28,722 nucleotides of DNA, from NCBI GenBank assembly GCA_003427395.1, contig BFEA01000174.1, positions 2,298,640-2,327,361 on the forward strand, written 5' to 3'. Positions 1-10,599 of the stretch are shown one piece after another. The stretch is from Chara braunii. Taxonomy: Eukaryota > Streptophyta > Charophyceae > Charales > Characeae. The notes beneath the pieces are model-generated. The model saw only the letters and a list, made by a program, of their open reading frames with translations, did no database searches and was not told the DNA's origin. Numbering within the stretch: position 1 is the stretch's first letter; each line of letters opens with the position of its first letter. The position numbers and the translations under genes were made by a program.

Positions 1-600
1 TCACGAGAAGACCAAGCCAAATACAGACTTCACCCCAAAGCGAGGCGTTTGAGCACGTTGGGCTCTCCCTCTCTCTCGCACGGGGAGGCAAAACCGAATA
101 GTACAGAATTCACTTCGAAGTAAGGTGATCGAGCACGTTAACCTCTTTCTCTCTCTCGAACGAGAAAACAGTCCTTCTGCCGACTTCACCTCGATCTAGC
201 ACTTCAAACTCTCTCTCTCTCGTACGAGAAACCCGGACCAAATACATACCTTACCCCAAAACGAGACGTTCGAGCTCTTTAGCCTCTCTCTCTCTTCTCT
301 CACGAGGGAACGGACCGAATAGTATAGATTTCACTTCGAGGCAAGGTGACCGAGCACGTCTACCTCCCTCTCTGGTATGCTCCCGAGAAAACAGACCAAA
401 GCAGATTTCCTTTCGCACCGAGGTGATCGAGCACGTTAGCTTCTCTTTCTCCTGCACTTCGACGAGAAAACTGACCAAATGCAGACTTCTCTTCGAGGCG
501 ATCGAGCTCGTTAACTCCTTTTCTCACGTCATCTCGAGAAAAACAGGCTAAATACAGACCCGGCTTCGAGCTTGTCAGTCACACAAGAGAACACCTTCAG
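1..600. repeat. Imperfect satellite-like tandem array, unit about 78 bp
   Basis: Eight diverged units follow each other and the array runs off the left edge. Each unit begins with a cGAGAAaacnGACC-like block, continues with an AATACAGA-like block and TTCACTTCGA, then GGTGATCGAGCACGTT, and ends in a short CT run. Unit starts judged from the ACGAGAA-like block are near 2, 80, 160, 224, 302, 383, 462 and 534, giving spacings of 78, 80, 64, 78, 81, 79 and 72. Two reading frames on the minus strand cross it but are plainly products of the repeat. I know no named family for it. Confidence 0.8.
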
Positions 601-1019
601 AGCAAAGCGGCAATCTCTCCCCCTCCCAGGTTAGTGCTGCCCGAGCTGTTGATCCGAGTAGAGAAGCAGAAGAGTCTTCGGAGTAAAGCGACTCCCTCAG
701 TGCTTTCCCGACTTCGCGAGACAAGCTCTCAACCGGCGACTAGCGCCCGCGCGGCGGCACAAGCCTGCGGCTCCTTCCTTTCTTCCTTCGGCACGACTGC
801 GCGGCTGAGTAAGAGCGCCGGGTCCCCCTTGCGAACGACGCGAGCTCGTTCGTGCGTGTGCGAGACACGTACTGACCCCAACGTGCCTCCCGTGCGTGTG
901 TCCCTCCCCTCTTGCACGTTCCTCTCTTCCTCGAGCTTCCCGTGCACCTCTCTGTACTTCCCCCCCTCTCGTCGACCGTTGACTGGCCAAGCACCGTTCG
1001 GTCCGGACGCCCCCGTGCG

Positions 1020-1050
<31 letters not shown>

Positions 1051-2800
1051 CTCGTCTCCCTCAGACTCCCGCGATGACAGCCCGCTCCCGAGCGCAGTTG
1101 AGGAGAGCGCAGTTTCAGACGCCAGCGCTCCGTGGTCACCCCCGAGCGCCATTGTTATCGCGCGCCCGACTCGTGCGCGAGTTCCTCCTCTCTCCTCCCC
1201 TTGCACGCGCCCGTCTCTTCTTTTATATTCGCCGTTCTCTTAGTTTTCTCCTTCGTCAATCCTCTCCTTCCCTCTTTCCACCAATCATGCTCCTCCTTCC
1301 TTTTGCTCCGACGTCGCACCCCAGCTTCCTCAAAAGTTTCAAACTCCCGCCGATTATTTCGTCAAAGTTCGAAATTTTCCCGCCGATTGCGGCGACTCCC
1401 CCTGCTCACCTCTTTCACTGCGAGTGCCCCACTGTCCATCCTCACGGCTTCAATGATCTTCAGATGCTTCACACTTCTTGTTCTGGCGACCGTCAAGTTC
1501 CACACTGCTTATCCCCAGGCTTCCGAACGGTCGCGCTCGCGCCTGGCTCCCTTTTCGAACCTAGTGCATGCGAGGTTCACGCCCCTGACGCCTCCTCCTT
1601 TCCTTCTTGACAGTTATTTGCGTGCGCTACCCCCTAACCGTCTCATCGTCTTTTCGTTTCTTGATCTCGCTTCGTGGGTCCCCTTTCCCCTTCGCACCTC
1701 CTTGCCCAACAGTCGTTTTTTTTCCTCCTTGCCCAATCAAAGAAACAATTTTTCGGCGAGCTTAGCACACAGAACCGATCTGAGACTCCCTCTTGACCGG
1801 TCTGGCCCCCACTTAGGGCATTTTCTCTCCCCCCCTCTTGGTCATTCCACCCTTCACCTACCTTTCTTCACCTTCTTACGGCCCCCTCCCTTGCCATACC
1901 TGAACTTGACAGTAGAAGCGGGTTTTTCGAGCCGCCCCCTTCTTGTTTGCCGACGCGCTCGCTTCCTTATTCATTTTTCGACGGTTGGTTACCAGGAAGA
2001 GCGCGCGCCTCATACTCCAACCGTCTCGACTGGCCATTCTTCGAACCCCCCCCCCTTCATCATTCTTGGGGTACTCGGCACCCTCCAACTCTTCGGTTCC
2101 CTTAGAACTCCCCCTTTTCCTCGATTATCCATTGCCGTTTTTCAATTCTGCACTTCCCATCCCCCGTTAGCCCCTGTATTCACCATGTGGTCCCCCTTTC
2201 TCGGCAGTCATTCGCATATGGCTGCACCAGCAAAGTCCCTAAATCCCGGATCCCCTCCCCCTCACACCGGCTTCGCTTGCGAAGCCCAGATCCGCAGCTT
2301 GCCGTCTTCCGATACTCGAAACGCCCTGGTTCCTTGCGCGGTCAGTGCGTCCTCCTATCCCAAGCTCGGCCCCAGAACCCTGGCTCGGTTGGAGAAGCCC
2401 TTGGCTGCTGACCCCGAACCCCCACTTAGACCGTCCTTATCTTGCCATGTCTCGAGCGGCCGCGAAATCTGGATTGTAGGTCGAACTGCATGACGAAGAT
2501 CGCGTCCCCTTCCGATTTCCTCGCATCGCAGCCTAGGCCAGTTGCGAGCTGACCCCGCTGCACATACTTGCGGCAGTTTGATAATCTTTCGGAACCGTGG
2601 CCTTGGCTTCTCACCCGCCCTCCGGTTCTGTCCCGGCCAAGGTCCGCTCCGACGCGCGCCGCCTACCCCGCTCTTCACGTCTTCGACACTGATAACCCCA
2701 ATCTTTTAGGATCCGCCCAAGCCCGCTCGAGACCAAGGTATGGATCGTCACTCCAGCCAATCGAAAGGTTAGTATGAAGACCCGGATGCCCTAGGGCATC
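601..2800. other. Pyrimidine-rich region without a convincing gene
   Basis: The plus strand is strongly C and T rich, with long CCTTTCTCC-type stretches. A frame of 453 codons (1132-2493) stays open, but its product is dominated by Ser, Pro, Leu, Phe and Arg as expected from CT-rich DNA. It has no recognisable motif. Several overlapping frames on both strands are open for similar lengths, so openness here is weak evidence. It could be part of a long terminal repeat, an intron or a promoter region; the sequence does not decide. Confidence 0.5.
1029..1051. repeat. (TC)n microsatellite
   Basis: An uninterrupted TC dinucleotide run inside the pyrimidine-rich region. Confidence 0.9.
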
Positions 2801-3545
2801 CACAAACACCATGTCCACACGCAAGCATACGACAAAACCAAGCAAAAACATCAAAAAAAAGAAAAAAAATGGTATCCTTTTCAAAGAAAAAAAAAACTCG
2901 GCTGGTAGACAGCCGCCCGACACCGTCTTGCGTGTTGAGACCTCTGTCAAAGTTCACTACGGTGAGCTATCATCTCCCGTAGTCAGCTCTTCCGAAGCAT
3001 ATATCACACCACTCAAATAACTCCACGGTATAGTCTTGAAACAGATCATGTATTCTCACACTCCCCTCCTCTCGCGCACTGACCTGTCTCCCTTTTCTTT
3101 CTTTACTCGCCCAGTCACCCAAATATGCATGTGTCACGATAGTGACACTTATTAGTCGTGTGTGGGTTCTCATTTGGTCCCTTTCAGAACCACTAAGGCT
3201 AGCGAAGGAGTTGCGTGAGCGCAGGTACTCCCTTCTCTCTCGCGCTCCCTCTCTCTCATTTTGCATTCACGCGCACCCCATCTCGTCCTCACTCACACTT
3301 GCTAGTAGAGCATATCCGCCTGATCACATGCGCGCCACACCGATGCCTTTGCCTCTCAGTCTCTCCGTGCCACGCGTAGACCGAGTATATCTAACCACCT
3401 CACGCTGTCTCGCATTCTACTCGTGCCGCGGCCCCGATGGTCCAGCCTCAGTTGGCTTCACTCTAAACCGGGCCGAACTGACCTCAGGCCCGTCCTCCAC
3501 TGGTCCAGCCAGCGGGTGGTTTCGGCGGATCTAATCCAGTCCATG
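2801..3545. other. Non-coding stretch with A-rich tract and small hairpin
   Basis: An A-rich tract lies at about 2850-2897. A small inverted repeat, GTGTCAC-GATA-GTGACAC, occupies 3131-3148. The rest is of mixed composition with CT-rich patches. The open frame at 3142-3534 (plus strand) shows no motif and is not called. Confidence 0.5.
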
Positions 3546-3556
3546 TCAGGACTGGA
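3535..3556. repeat. 8-bp inverted repeat spanning the stop codon of the orphan frame
   Basis: TCCAGTCC (3535-3542) and GGACTGGA (3549-3556) form a perfect 8-bp stem around a 6-nt loop. The minus-strand stop codon of the neighbouring 247-codon frame (3546-3548) lies inside the loop. The position may be chance. If the frame is transcribed, the hairpin would sit at the very end of its coding region. Confidence 0.6.
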
Positions 3557-4289
3557 CATCCGCCTCACGATCGCTCATCTCTGACTCTCCCTCAGAGTCC
3601 CTCTCGTTGTGTTGCACCTCCCTGGTCGTGGTACCCGTCGATGAGTTGTCCTCATGGTAGGTGACCGTTACCCGCATGCTGGCAGTCACCCCGTCTCGCC
3701 TGCACCTCTGCTTCGCCCTGTTACGAGCCTCAGTAATAGTCGCCTGCAGTCTCTCGTCTCTCCTCATCTCCTGTTTCCTGTGACCACACACATTGATCTT
3801 TAATCTCACTTCCCCTTCTGGCTTTCCGTAAATCAATATGGCCTCTACTACAGTGCCCTTTTCATCCTCGCGCTCCCACATCCAGGAGTATTTCATGTAC
3901 CTGGGCTTATAGCCACGCAGGCCATCCCGGTCTACGATAGCCACGCTCATAATAGCCAAGGTCCCGATCCAGATGCACGCACTCGGACGGGTCACGCTAG
4001 CCTTCACTACTCCGTTTTCCGGACTCAGACTAGCGACGTTAACGCAACGAGACAGCTTCTGAGCACCCACAAACTTAGTCGCGCAACAGCCAACCTTTCC
4101 CTGCTTTTGTAGGCCCTCCTTGTACCGCAGCCCCCGTGCTTTGAACAGGGTACCCAGGCTGCCTTCCGAATTCCACCTGCTAATAATGAGGACCCCAACG
4201 GCCATGGTATAGGGAGAACCCCTTGCTATCAATCCCCAATCCCCTGGCTCAGTTATGATATGACTGCAGGCCCATCGAGGTGGTCCCAT
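3546..4289 (-). CDS. Orphan 247-codon reading frame, unknown function
   Basis: I do not recognise this protein. Unlike most open frames nearby, its composition is protein-like. A mixed N-terminal half contains a hydrophobic stretch at about residues 103-119, which could be a membrane segment or buried strands. A basic, helix-prone segment follows at about residues 168-200 (motifs such as RKQEMRRDERLQ and RNRAKQRCRR). The tail (about 212-247) is hydrophilic and acidic, rich in Ser, Thr, Glu and Asp. The first ATG is at 4287-4289; the frame stays open a little further upstream to a TGA, so a spliced start or a longer N-terminus is possible. No partner gene adjoins it; retroelement debris begins 2.7 kb to the right. 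It could be a host exon, an accessory frame of an unrecognised mobile element, or chance. The openness and composition are seen; the coding status is inferred. Confidence 0.38.
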   Translation of the reverse strand: MGPPRWACSHIITEPGDWGLIARGSPYTMAVGVLIISRWNSEGSLGTLFKARGLRYKEGLQKQGKVGCCATKFVGAQKLSRCVNVASLSPENGVVKASVTRPSACIWIGTLAIMSVAIVDRDGLRGYKPRYMKYSWMWEREDEKGTVVEAILIYGKPEGEVRLKINVCGHRKQEMRRDERLQATITEARNRAKQRCRRDGVTASMRVTVTYHEDNSSTGTTTREVQHNERDSEGESEMSDREADVQS

Positions 4290-4614
4290 AACGGGATACC
4301 AACTGCCAACCTCCTCTCTTCAAAACATGTCGCAGGACTGCCCCTGATGGGTACCCGTGTCCGATGGCAAGGAGGGGGCTTATGACCTTCCACGGAGGGT
4401 CATAAGCCTCCTACCAATGCGGCCCCGGGTCGCCCCTCTTTTGGGGTCCTACCACGCGGAGCTCAGCCGGGCAGATCTGGCAGAGGCGATACATGAGGGG
4501 TCGGGCCAGCCTAGGCCGTCAGGCAGTAATCGTAGTTCATAAGTTGAACCGTCGACCTCCCCTACGAAGTGGCAGAAACCAAAGGGGGAAGCCGCGCCTG
4601 AGAAATCGGTAAGT
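4290..4614. other. Stretch with a hairpin, no gene seen
   Basis: A short open frame on the plus strand (4357-4542) overlaps a strong hairpin and has no motif. Nothing else is supported. Confidence 0.5.
4373..4412. repeat. Inverted repeat forming a 15-bp stem hairpin
   Basis: GGCTTATGACC (4377-4387) is perfectly complementary to GGTCATAAGCC (4398-4408). Four more base pairs, one of them a G-T pair, extend the stem outward to 4373 and 4412. The loop is about 10 nt. It is not flanked by a recognised gene. It may be the end of a miniature inverted-repeat element or a structured RNA; no target-site duplication was identified. Confidence 0.75.
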
Positions 4615-4643
4615 TAATAATAATAATAGTAATAATAATAGTA
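4615..4643. repeat. (TAA)n microsatellite with TAG interruptions
   Basis: TAATAATAATAATAG-type trinucleotide run. Confidence 0.85.
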
Positions 4644-6282
4644 GAGGAAAAGGAAAACTCAACGATACAGTGACCAGATATCGCTGGATTATCCCAGATT
4701 AAAGTAAGGGCCACGATCTGAGTGCAATTCAAATGCTTAGCTTTCTTTTTCGCTCTCACACGTTTTGCTTTCTTTTATTTCTTTTGTTTAGCTTTTCTTT
4801 TTGATAGTGACCTGTCCCGTGCACCTACCCCATAACCTGGTAAAAGGGTACTTGGCGCGCAGTAGAAAAGCCCACGCCAGACCCTCTACCTCCGCGTCCC
4901 AGGGCGAGCCCGGCGGCTACCACGGCCACAGGCTGGTAGTGCTCTGTTGTACAGCAGGGCGCCGAGCCTGCGTGGACCAATGGAAAGTCCTGTGGCGCAC
5001 CCTTTTGCTGAGGGCAAGCACCCATAGGACCTGTTTGCATCAGGGCACCACTCTGGTATATCAGCGTAGCTGAGTAGGTTCGGTAACGGCTTAATGAGCC
5101 TGCGGCATCAGAGCGAGGACCTGGTTTCAAGCAGGGACTTGGTACACAGAGGAGGGCCGGGACACCGCGCCCTCCGACACTGGGCAAGAATCGCAGCATC
5201 ATACACAGACAGTTGTGAGGCCCAACCGAACGAGGCCCAACAGCTACAATAGAGGCACAGCCTCCTGCGGCCTATCAGAAGCTTTTGGGCACATGCCCAG
5301 TCCAACCAGGCCGTTGGGTCAGGCAGACTCTTTTTCCATAGAGGAAAGAGCTCGCTGCTTGGAGGTGCATTGAGGCGCTTGCCATTTTGTGTGGCAGCGC
5401 TGCTGGAGCGTAGGCTCGCGTGCTGCTGTGCGCTAAGGGCAAGGTGTTGTGCGAGAAGCAGGGCGCTGCTGAGGGCAGCGCCATAGCCCAGCCTCCATAG
5501 CTGGTTGGGGCGTGGACTACAATGAGGTGCAGAGGTGATCTTCTGGTTTACACAGGGAAGACGTGGGTGTAAGTCGAGGGAGAGAGAGAAGGATGATGAT
5601 GATGTGAGGGCACATACCTGGTATTGGCGATGGTCTGCATTGGGCGACATCTTCAACTACTTCGTTGGTTGTTGACGTCAACAATTGCATTGTCAATTAG
5701 TAGGCAAACAGTAGCTGTGTAGGAAGTAGGCTGGGCGTCGAGCGCCAAGTAGGGAGAAGGGCCTGGACACTTAGTTGGTGGTGGCGAGAGCAAGCTCTCA
5801 TTGACATTTTGGTTTTCAGTGTTACGATTCTCCATTGGTGTTATATTGGTGCAATGCTGATTTCTGGACACGGTGAAACTTTCTGGCTTTCAATGTGATT
5901 GTCCATTCTGGATATTGTCATCTCGCTATTGCTCATTTTCCTTGCAATTTCTTTCTCAATTTTTTTATTTTTTATTTTTTTTTTGCTGGCACCCTTTGTA
6001 AGTCGTGAGGATACTCGTCAAGTGTCGAAATACAAGAAAACTCGTCACTGAATTATGTAATACAATGTCTCGTAGCCAATGGACGTAGTGAAAGGGGGGA
6101 ATAGACAGATTAGAGGGTGGAAGAGATATCCATCAATGACCACAAAGATAGTAGCCCAACAGTTCCCTCTCCTTCTCCGGGCTTCTCCCTCGCCTCCACG
6201 TCAGCAAGTGTCCAATAACGAGCCTGACAGGGTCTGGTCACATCAAAAGTGCCACATGGCACAATTCTCCCGTGAAGACGTT
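4644..6282. other. Intergenic or intronic DNA, no gene recognised
   Basis: Mixed composition, with a T-rich tract at 5960-5984. A 182-codon minus-strand frame (5108-5656) and a 125-codon frame (4825-5202) overlap in different registers. They encode Ser, Leu, Cys and Pro rich products without motifs, so neither is called. Confidence 0.5.
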
Positions 6283-6363
6283 CAGCAGCAGCACAATACC
6301 GACATCAATAGAAGGTAATCTTCACGGTCAGCAGCACACAATACCGACATCAATAGAAGGTAA
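6283..6363. repeat. Two direct copies of a 24-bp sequence
   Basis: The 24 bp beginning AATACCGACATCAATAGAAG occur identically at 6295-6318 and 6340-6363, each preceded by a CAGCAGCAC-like run. The offset is 45 bp, which suggests a short tandem duplication. Confidence 0.85.
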
Positions 6364-6890
6364 GTATCCTCTCTCTCTCTCAAAATCATCTACAGATCCT
6401 AGTCTCCCTCCTTGTCGTGTCCAACTCAACAATGAAGACATTGTGGCCAATGCCACGCCAGCTATGAAGACAGTGCGGCATGCGCCGCATCAGCAATGTC
6501 GAAGACAGCACGGCTTGCGCCACGTCAGCAGAGGCTGGCGCTGAAGTAGGAAGGCACCAGCATGCAAGCAGCAGTCTCGCGTCGTCGTCCAGACTGCCAG
6601 CGTACAGCCAGCGTACAGCTAGCGTCAAGCCAGCATCGAGTCAGCATAGCAAGAATGAATGTGGACTCCCTGGAGGTAGGGTCTTATGTAGCATTTGACC
6701 GGGTTGAGCTGCCTTAGGTCTCCCACCCACGGTGGCTCAGATTCACTGACAACCGACGGCCTGGATCCCAGACAGTTGCAAACTTCCACTTGGCCTGAAT
6801 GCTGTCTTGGTACCTGCGTACAAACAAGTGTGTGTCTGACCGATGGCCTGGGTTGGGTACACTTTAGTCAATTGTTCTGAATCTGTTGTT
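6364..6890. other. Non-coding stretch, possibly the 3' LTR side of element A
   Basis: No gene is recognised. It lies directly downstream of the end of element A on the minus strand, so it may contain its 3' long terminal repeat. No second copy of an LTR was found in the window to prove this. Confidence 0.35.
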
Positions 6891-6910
6891 GGGGTCTTTT
6901 CCCTTTTTTG
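6891..6910 (-). other. Candidate polypurine tract of element A
   Basis: On the minus strand this reads as an A and G run (AAAAAAGGGAAAAGA) about 110 nt downstream of the last pol codon. Ty3/gypsy elements prime plus-strand DNA synthesis at such a tract just before the 3' LTR. The call rests on position and composition only. Confidence 0.4.
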
Positions 6911-7018
6911 GCCTGGGCCTGGTGTGGCCTGGCGAGGCCCTTAGACTTTCCACGAGGCATACTGTATGGGTTATGCCTTCCTGTCGGCCCAATTTTCAAG
7001 TTCCATCGCAAAAATACA

Positions 7019-7267
7019 TTAGCTTTCTTTTAACCCACGTTCATATGCAACGATAATATCAGGAGCAATAGGTAGTAGTTCTTACTTACTAAACCATCTA
7101 GCTTCAAATGGAGGTTGAGACTTGAACTCTGCTTCTGTGGTCTTTCTCTGCCACCTGTAGAGAAGTAGCCATGTTCCAGAATCTTTTCAACTTCATAGCC
7201 TCCATTCATGGAGGGTGGGAACATGGATGGTCTGTTAGGAAATTCATTTCCCTCTATATATGGCAAA
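7019..7267 (-). pseudogene. Element A: chromodomain-like C-terminus of integrase (broken)
   Basis: The minus strand encodes YEVEKILEHGYFSTGG followed, after a frameshift and one in-frame stop, by a segment ending PDIIVAYERG. It aligns with the tail of element B (DLDDIVGEDVFRTGG ... PDIVRAYERE). The YEVEKIL start resembles the first strand of a chromodomain, the chromatin-reading module that directs integration in chromoviruses. The final stop TAA is at 7019-7021. Confidence 0.7.
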
Positions 7268-8390
7268 AGTTTAGACGCGTGAAAGACAGGATAGGTCTTA
7301 ACGTGTTGGGTACATCAATTCGGTAGGAAGGTCCATCTGCATCCCCAATCACCTTGAGAACTTCCCAGGGTCCATAATAGACAGGCAGTAGTTTTTGAGA
7401 CACATTCTCCTCCAAGGAAAACTCTTTAGACTTCAGCCATACAAGATCACCTTCTTGAAACTGCGATGGTTGTTGATGCTTGTTGGCCTGCTCAATTATC
7501 TGCAGTTGGGCTTTTTATATATTTTCCTTGACTCTTCTCATGTCTTCTTCATATAAAACTACGAATTCACGAGTTCCTGGGGGTAGCCTTTATATCTGGT
7601 CATGGGTTAATGCATCGATGGGACGTTTAGGCTTCCAACCTTTGTGTAGTGCATTTGGTGTTATCCCCGTAACAGTATGTATACTATTATTATATGCACT
7701 AGCAATTTAACGTAAGTTTTCATCCCAAACTATTTGATCGGGTCGTACATGCACGCGCAAAGTTGTTGGCACAGGCGATTCATTTGTTCAGTTTGGCGAT
7801 TCGTTTCACGGTGTCTACTTGACGACATGGTCAATCTAGTGCCATAGGCTTCCATCAACTTTTGCCATTGAAGTCCAGTGAACCAGACATCCTTGTCAGA
7901 GACGATGGTCTTTGGGAACCCATATTCTGAAACCCATCGCATCTTAAACTTTTGGTTGACTAGTTTAGTCTTAACTTTTACTGGCAAAGGAATGAGCATA
8001 TCATATTATTTTGATAATCGATCTACAACGACCATTACCTGATTGTTATCGTTCCGGCTCTTAGTGAGACTCGTGAAGTCAATGGAGATAGACTCACCTG
8101 GTTCAATTGAGATACGTAGTGGTCTCAGTCGTCCCAGTGGATTCTCATGAGAAGGTTTATTCCTCTGGCAAACAAGATAAGTCTGCACGTAGGTTAGCAC
8201 ATCTTCTTTCATCCCTTTCCATTCAAAGCGTTCTCTGACATCGACATACATCTTCTTGAAACCGAAGTGTCTCTCAGTATCATGGCATTCTCCAATAATT
8301 AGACTTTTAGTTTGTTCTTTGTGAGGAATACAAAGTCTTTCTTCGGTCTTATCAATAAAGAAGAGTAAACCATCAGTCATTCGATTTTGG
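7268..8390 (-). pseudogene. Element A: integrase, decayed
   Basis: The N-terminal zinc-binding region (8006-8380) shows the His pair in GECHDTERH and the Cys pair in CQRN-context. The catalytic core begins in the same frame (SIDFTSLTKS) and is cut by a TAA at 8006-8008 just after VMVVVDRLSK. It resumes in frame with IVSDKD and SSRHRETNRQTEQMN, so the second Asp and the Glu of the D,D-35-E triad are still present. The Pro and Gly next to the Glu, as seen in element B, are both Arg here. Beyond 7730 the C-terminal part (a match to the LPPGTREF motif of B near 7580 and to the LLP...GPWEVL segment) is split by stops and frameshifts. Function as an integrase is excluded by these breaks. Confidence 0.85.
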
Positions 8391-9690
8391 GAAACAGTTC
8401 AGGGTTCCTCTGTAGGGTTCCAATAACAGGACCCCATATATGATTGTCTGCATAACCTTACGGATTTGCTCTTTCAGTCCATTCCCAATATTGAGACAAT
8501 AGTTCCAAAGAAATCAGCACGCTTGGACAAAGCATCCACAACCGCATTAGACTTTCCTTTGATTGTCTTCAGTTCAAAGTTAAATGTGTCAATGAAGGCG
8601 GACCATCTTACTAACTTGTCAGAGAGTCTAGGTTGGGTCTCAATCTACTTCATGAGTGGTCTGAGTAGACAGTGAAGTGTCTCCCTACCAAGTAGTGCTT
8701 CCATCTGTCTAGTGCAGCAACCAAGGCATACAATTCCCTTTCGTAAGTGGAGTTCGCCACTTTATCAGACGAAAGCCTTTTGGATATAAACTCATAGCTC
8801 TATATCCCTTACCGTCGTCTAGCTGTAGCACAACCCCAATTCCATATTGACTTGCGTCAGTGGTGACAATGAAAGGGAGAGAAAGGTCAACAATTTTTAA
8901 GACAGGGTAGTGAGTCAGTACATGTTTCAACTTCTTAAACGAAGACTTACAATCTTTGTCCCACAACCAAGGTTTGCCTTTCTTCAGGAGTCTTCTCATT
9001 GGAGCAGCTGCCAAAGACAAGTTCCTTACGAACTTCCTATAGTAACTAGCAAATCCTAGAAAAGATCTAAGTTCAGTAATAATCTTGGGTTGGGGCCAAT
9101 TTTGAATTGCCGTTATCTTTTTCTCTTCAGGCCTTAGTCCCTCTTCGTTTACTATATGCCCTAAGTATAACACTTCAGGCATAGCAAACTCAGACTTCTT
9201 AGGATTCAGTTTGAAGTTGTCTTCGCGCAGGTTCTGAAGAACCATTCGTGGGTGTTTCTCGTAATCCTCAAGTGTTTACTATACATGAGGATATCATCGA
9301 GATAGACAACTACAAATTGATCCAGCCGACGAAATACTTCATTCATAGACCTTTGGAAGGTACCAGGAGCATTAGTCAATCCGAAAGGCATAACCACGAG
9401 CTCGTAGTGACTATACTTGGTTCGGAAGGCTGTCTTGTGTTGATCCTCATGAGCCACCTCGATCTGGTGGTACCTTAACTTACGATCAATCTTACTGCAG
9501 TATCGACATCCCTGCAACTGATCCAGCAAGTAGTGAATGAGTGAAAGTCGTTCCGCGTGTTTGACAATGACGACATTCAACCCTCGATAGTCAATATAAA
9601 ATCTAAGTTACACCTTTTTGGGCACGAATAAAACATGAGCACCATAAGGAGATGAGCTTGGGCGAATCCATCCTTTTTTCAAATGTGGTC
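8391..9690 (-). pseudogene. Element A: reverse transcriptase and RNase H, decayed
   Basis: The palm is well preserved at 9206-9580: [27 protein letters not shown] and VVVYLDDIL, the last with the catalytic Asp pair. Fingers-domain sequence lies upstream in the same strand with a TAA at 9609-9611. A frameshift near 9210-9245 leads into the thumb and connection (YLGHIVNEEGL, LRSFLGFASYYRKFV) and the first RNase H Asp (TTDASQYGIG). Another frameshift near 8790 separates the rest of RNase H (STYERELYAL and VYSDHS). A third frameshift and a TGG-to-TAG change follow, before DALSKRADFFG. All four RNase H landmarks can be found but in different frames. Confidence 0.88.
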
Positions 9691-9934
9691 CCTAAGAGAC
9701 ATACGATAGATGGGACCCTTGGGAATCTTACTACCGGAAATAATCTCAATGGTGTGCTTAATAGCACACTCAGTGATTCACGTCGGCTCAGTCTGCAAGT
9801 CCTTATACTCATCAGTAACTGCTCAATAGGAGGGTGGTAGGATGAGGAACATTCTCCTACTCGCTTAATGAGTATCATTATCACATCCTGATCCAACTTC
9901 TTCTTTGAGACCATAGATCTGAAGGCTGAGTAAC

Positions 9935-10400
9935 TCATACAACAAAAAAACAATGATGAGTCTGATCCAGACTTATGATACAATTTAATTTTTTAAGTTC
10001 GGACTTTTCGTCCTTTAACTTTATAATCTTCTCTTTGAACTCAACTTTCGGGTCGACTTCCTTGTGCCAATCCATTCCCATAATCATGTCAAAGAGTAAA
10101 TTATTTTCGATTAGGAAGGATGCTTCATACAATATCTTCTTTCCTTCCTTAGTTCGAAAGTAACATTTCATTCGATCAACATACTGAGAGATAGTGACCG
10201 TGCTCTTGTCAGCCAACATAAATATGATACGTTTGGCAAGTCCCTTACCTTCATTCCCAGATGCAACTTACGAATTGCCTTCTTTGAGATGTAGCACCGC
10301 GTCGATCTTGGGTCTAACAAGGCACCCCCTTGCGTACGTGCAATCTCGATATCTGCGATCATTAGGTCACCCTTAGACTTCGCTTTCTTAACCCCCGAAA
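9935..10400 (-). pseudogene. Element A: aspartic protease with a lost active-site triad
   Basis: Two overlapping minus-strand pieces in different frames match the protease of element B. The flap-side and C-terminal half (NNLLFDMIMGMDW, 9935-10219) is easily recognised. The catalytic loop, which reads LVDSGAT in element B, is LLDPRST here: Asp is kept (10312-10314) but Ser-Gly have become Pro-Arg. Retroviral-type proteases need the D-S/T-G triad, so this copy would be inactive even without its frameshift. Confidence 0.8.
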
Positions 10401-10599
10401 TTCTTAAAACTATAAATTTGTTTCCAAGTTCGTCAAGGGAATCGTCCAGAGAGACAGAACATAAGACGATGTCAGGGTGTTTCGGACGACGGGTCGAAGA
10501 AGAGTCATCCTCTACCATATGAGTCGGGGGGTTGAAAGGGGTGATCGGTGCCTGACCTTCAACTAAACCTCCCAACTCAGTAGGAGCAAATGTTACTCC

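Noticed and set aside
1132-2493. 453-codon open frame on the plus strand
   Set aside because: Its length is explained by CT-rich composition. The product is low complexity without motifs, and other frames are also open across it.
5108-5656. 182-codon open frame on the minus strand
   Set aside because: No motif, Ser, Leu and Cys rich, and a second long frame overlaps it in another register.
7480-7710. Plus-strand open frame inside element A
   Set aside because: It is the antisense shadow of the integrase C-terminal part, which matches element B on the minus strand.
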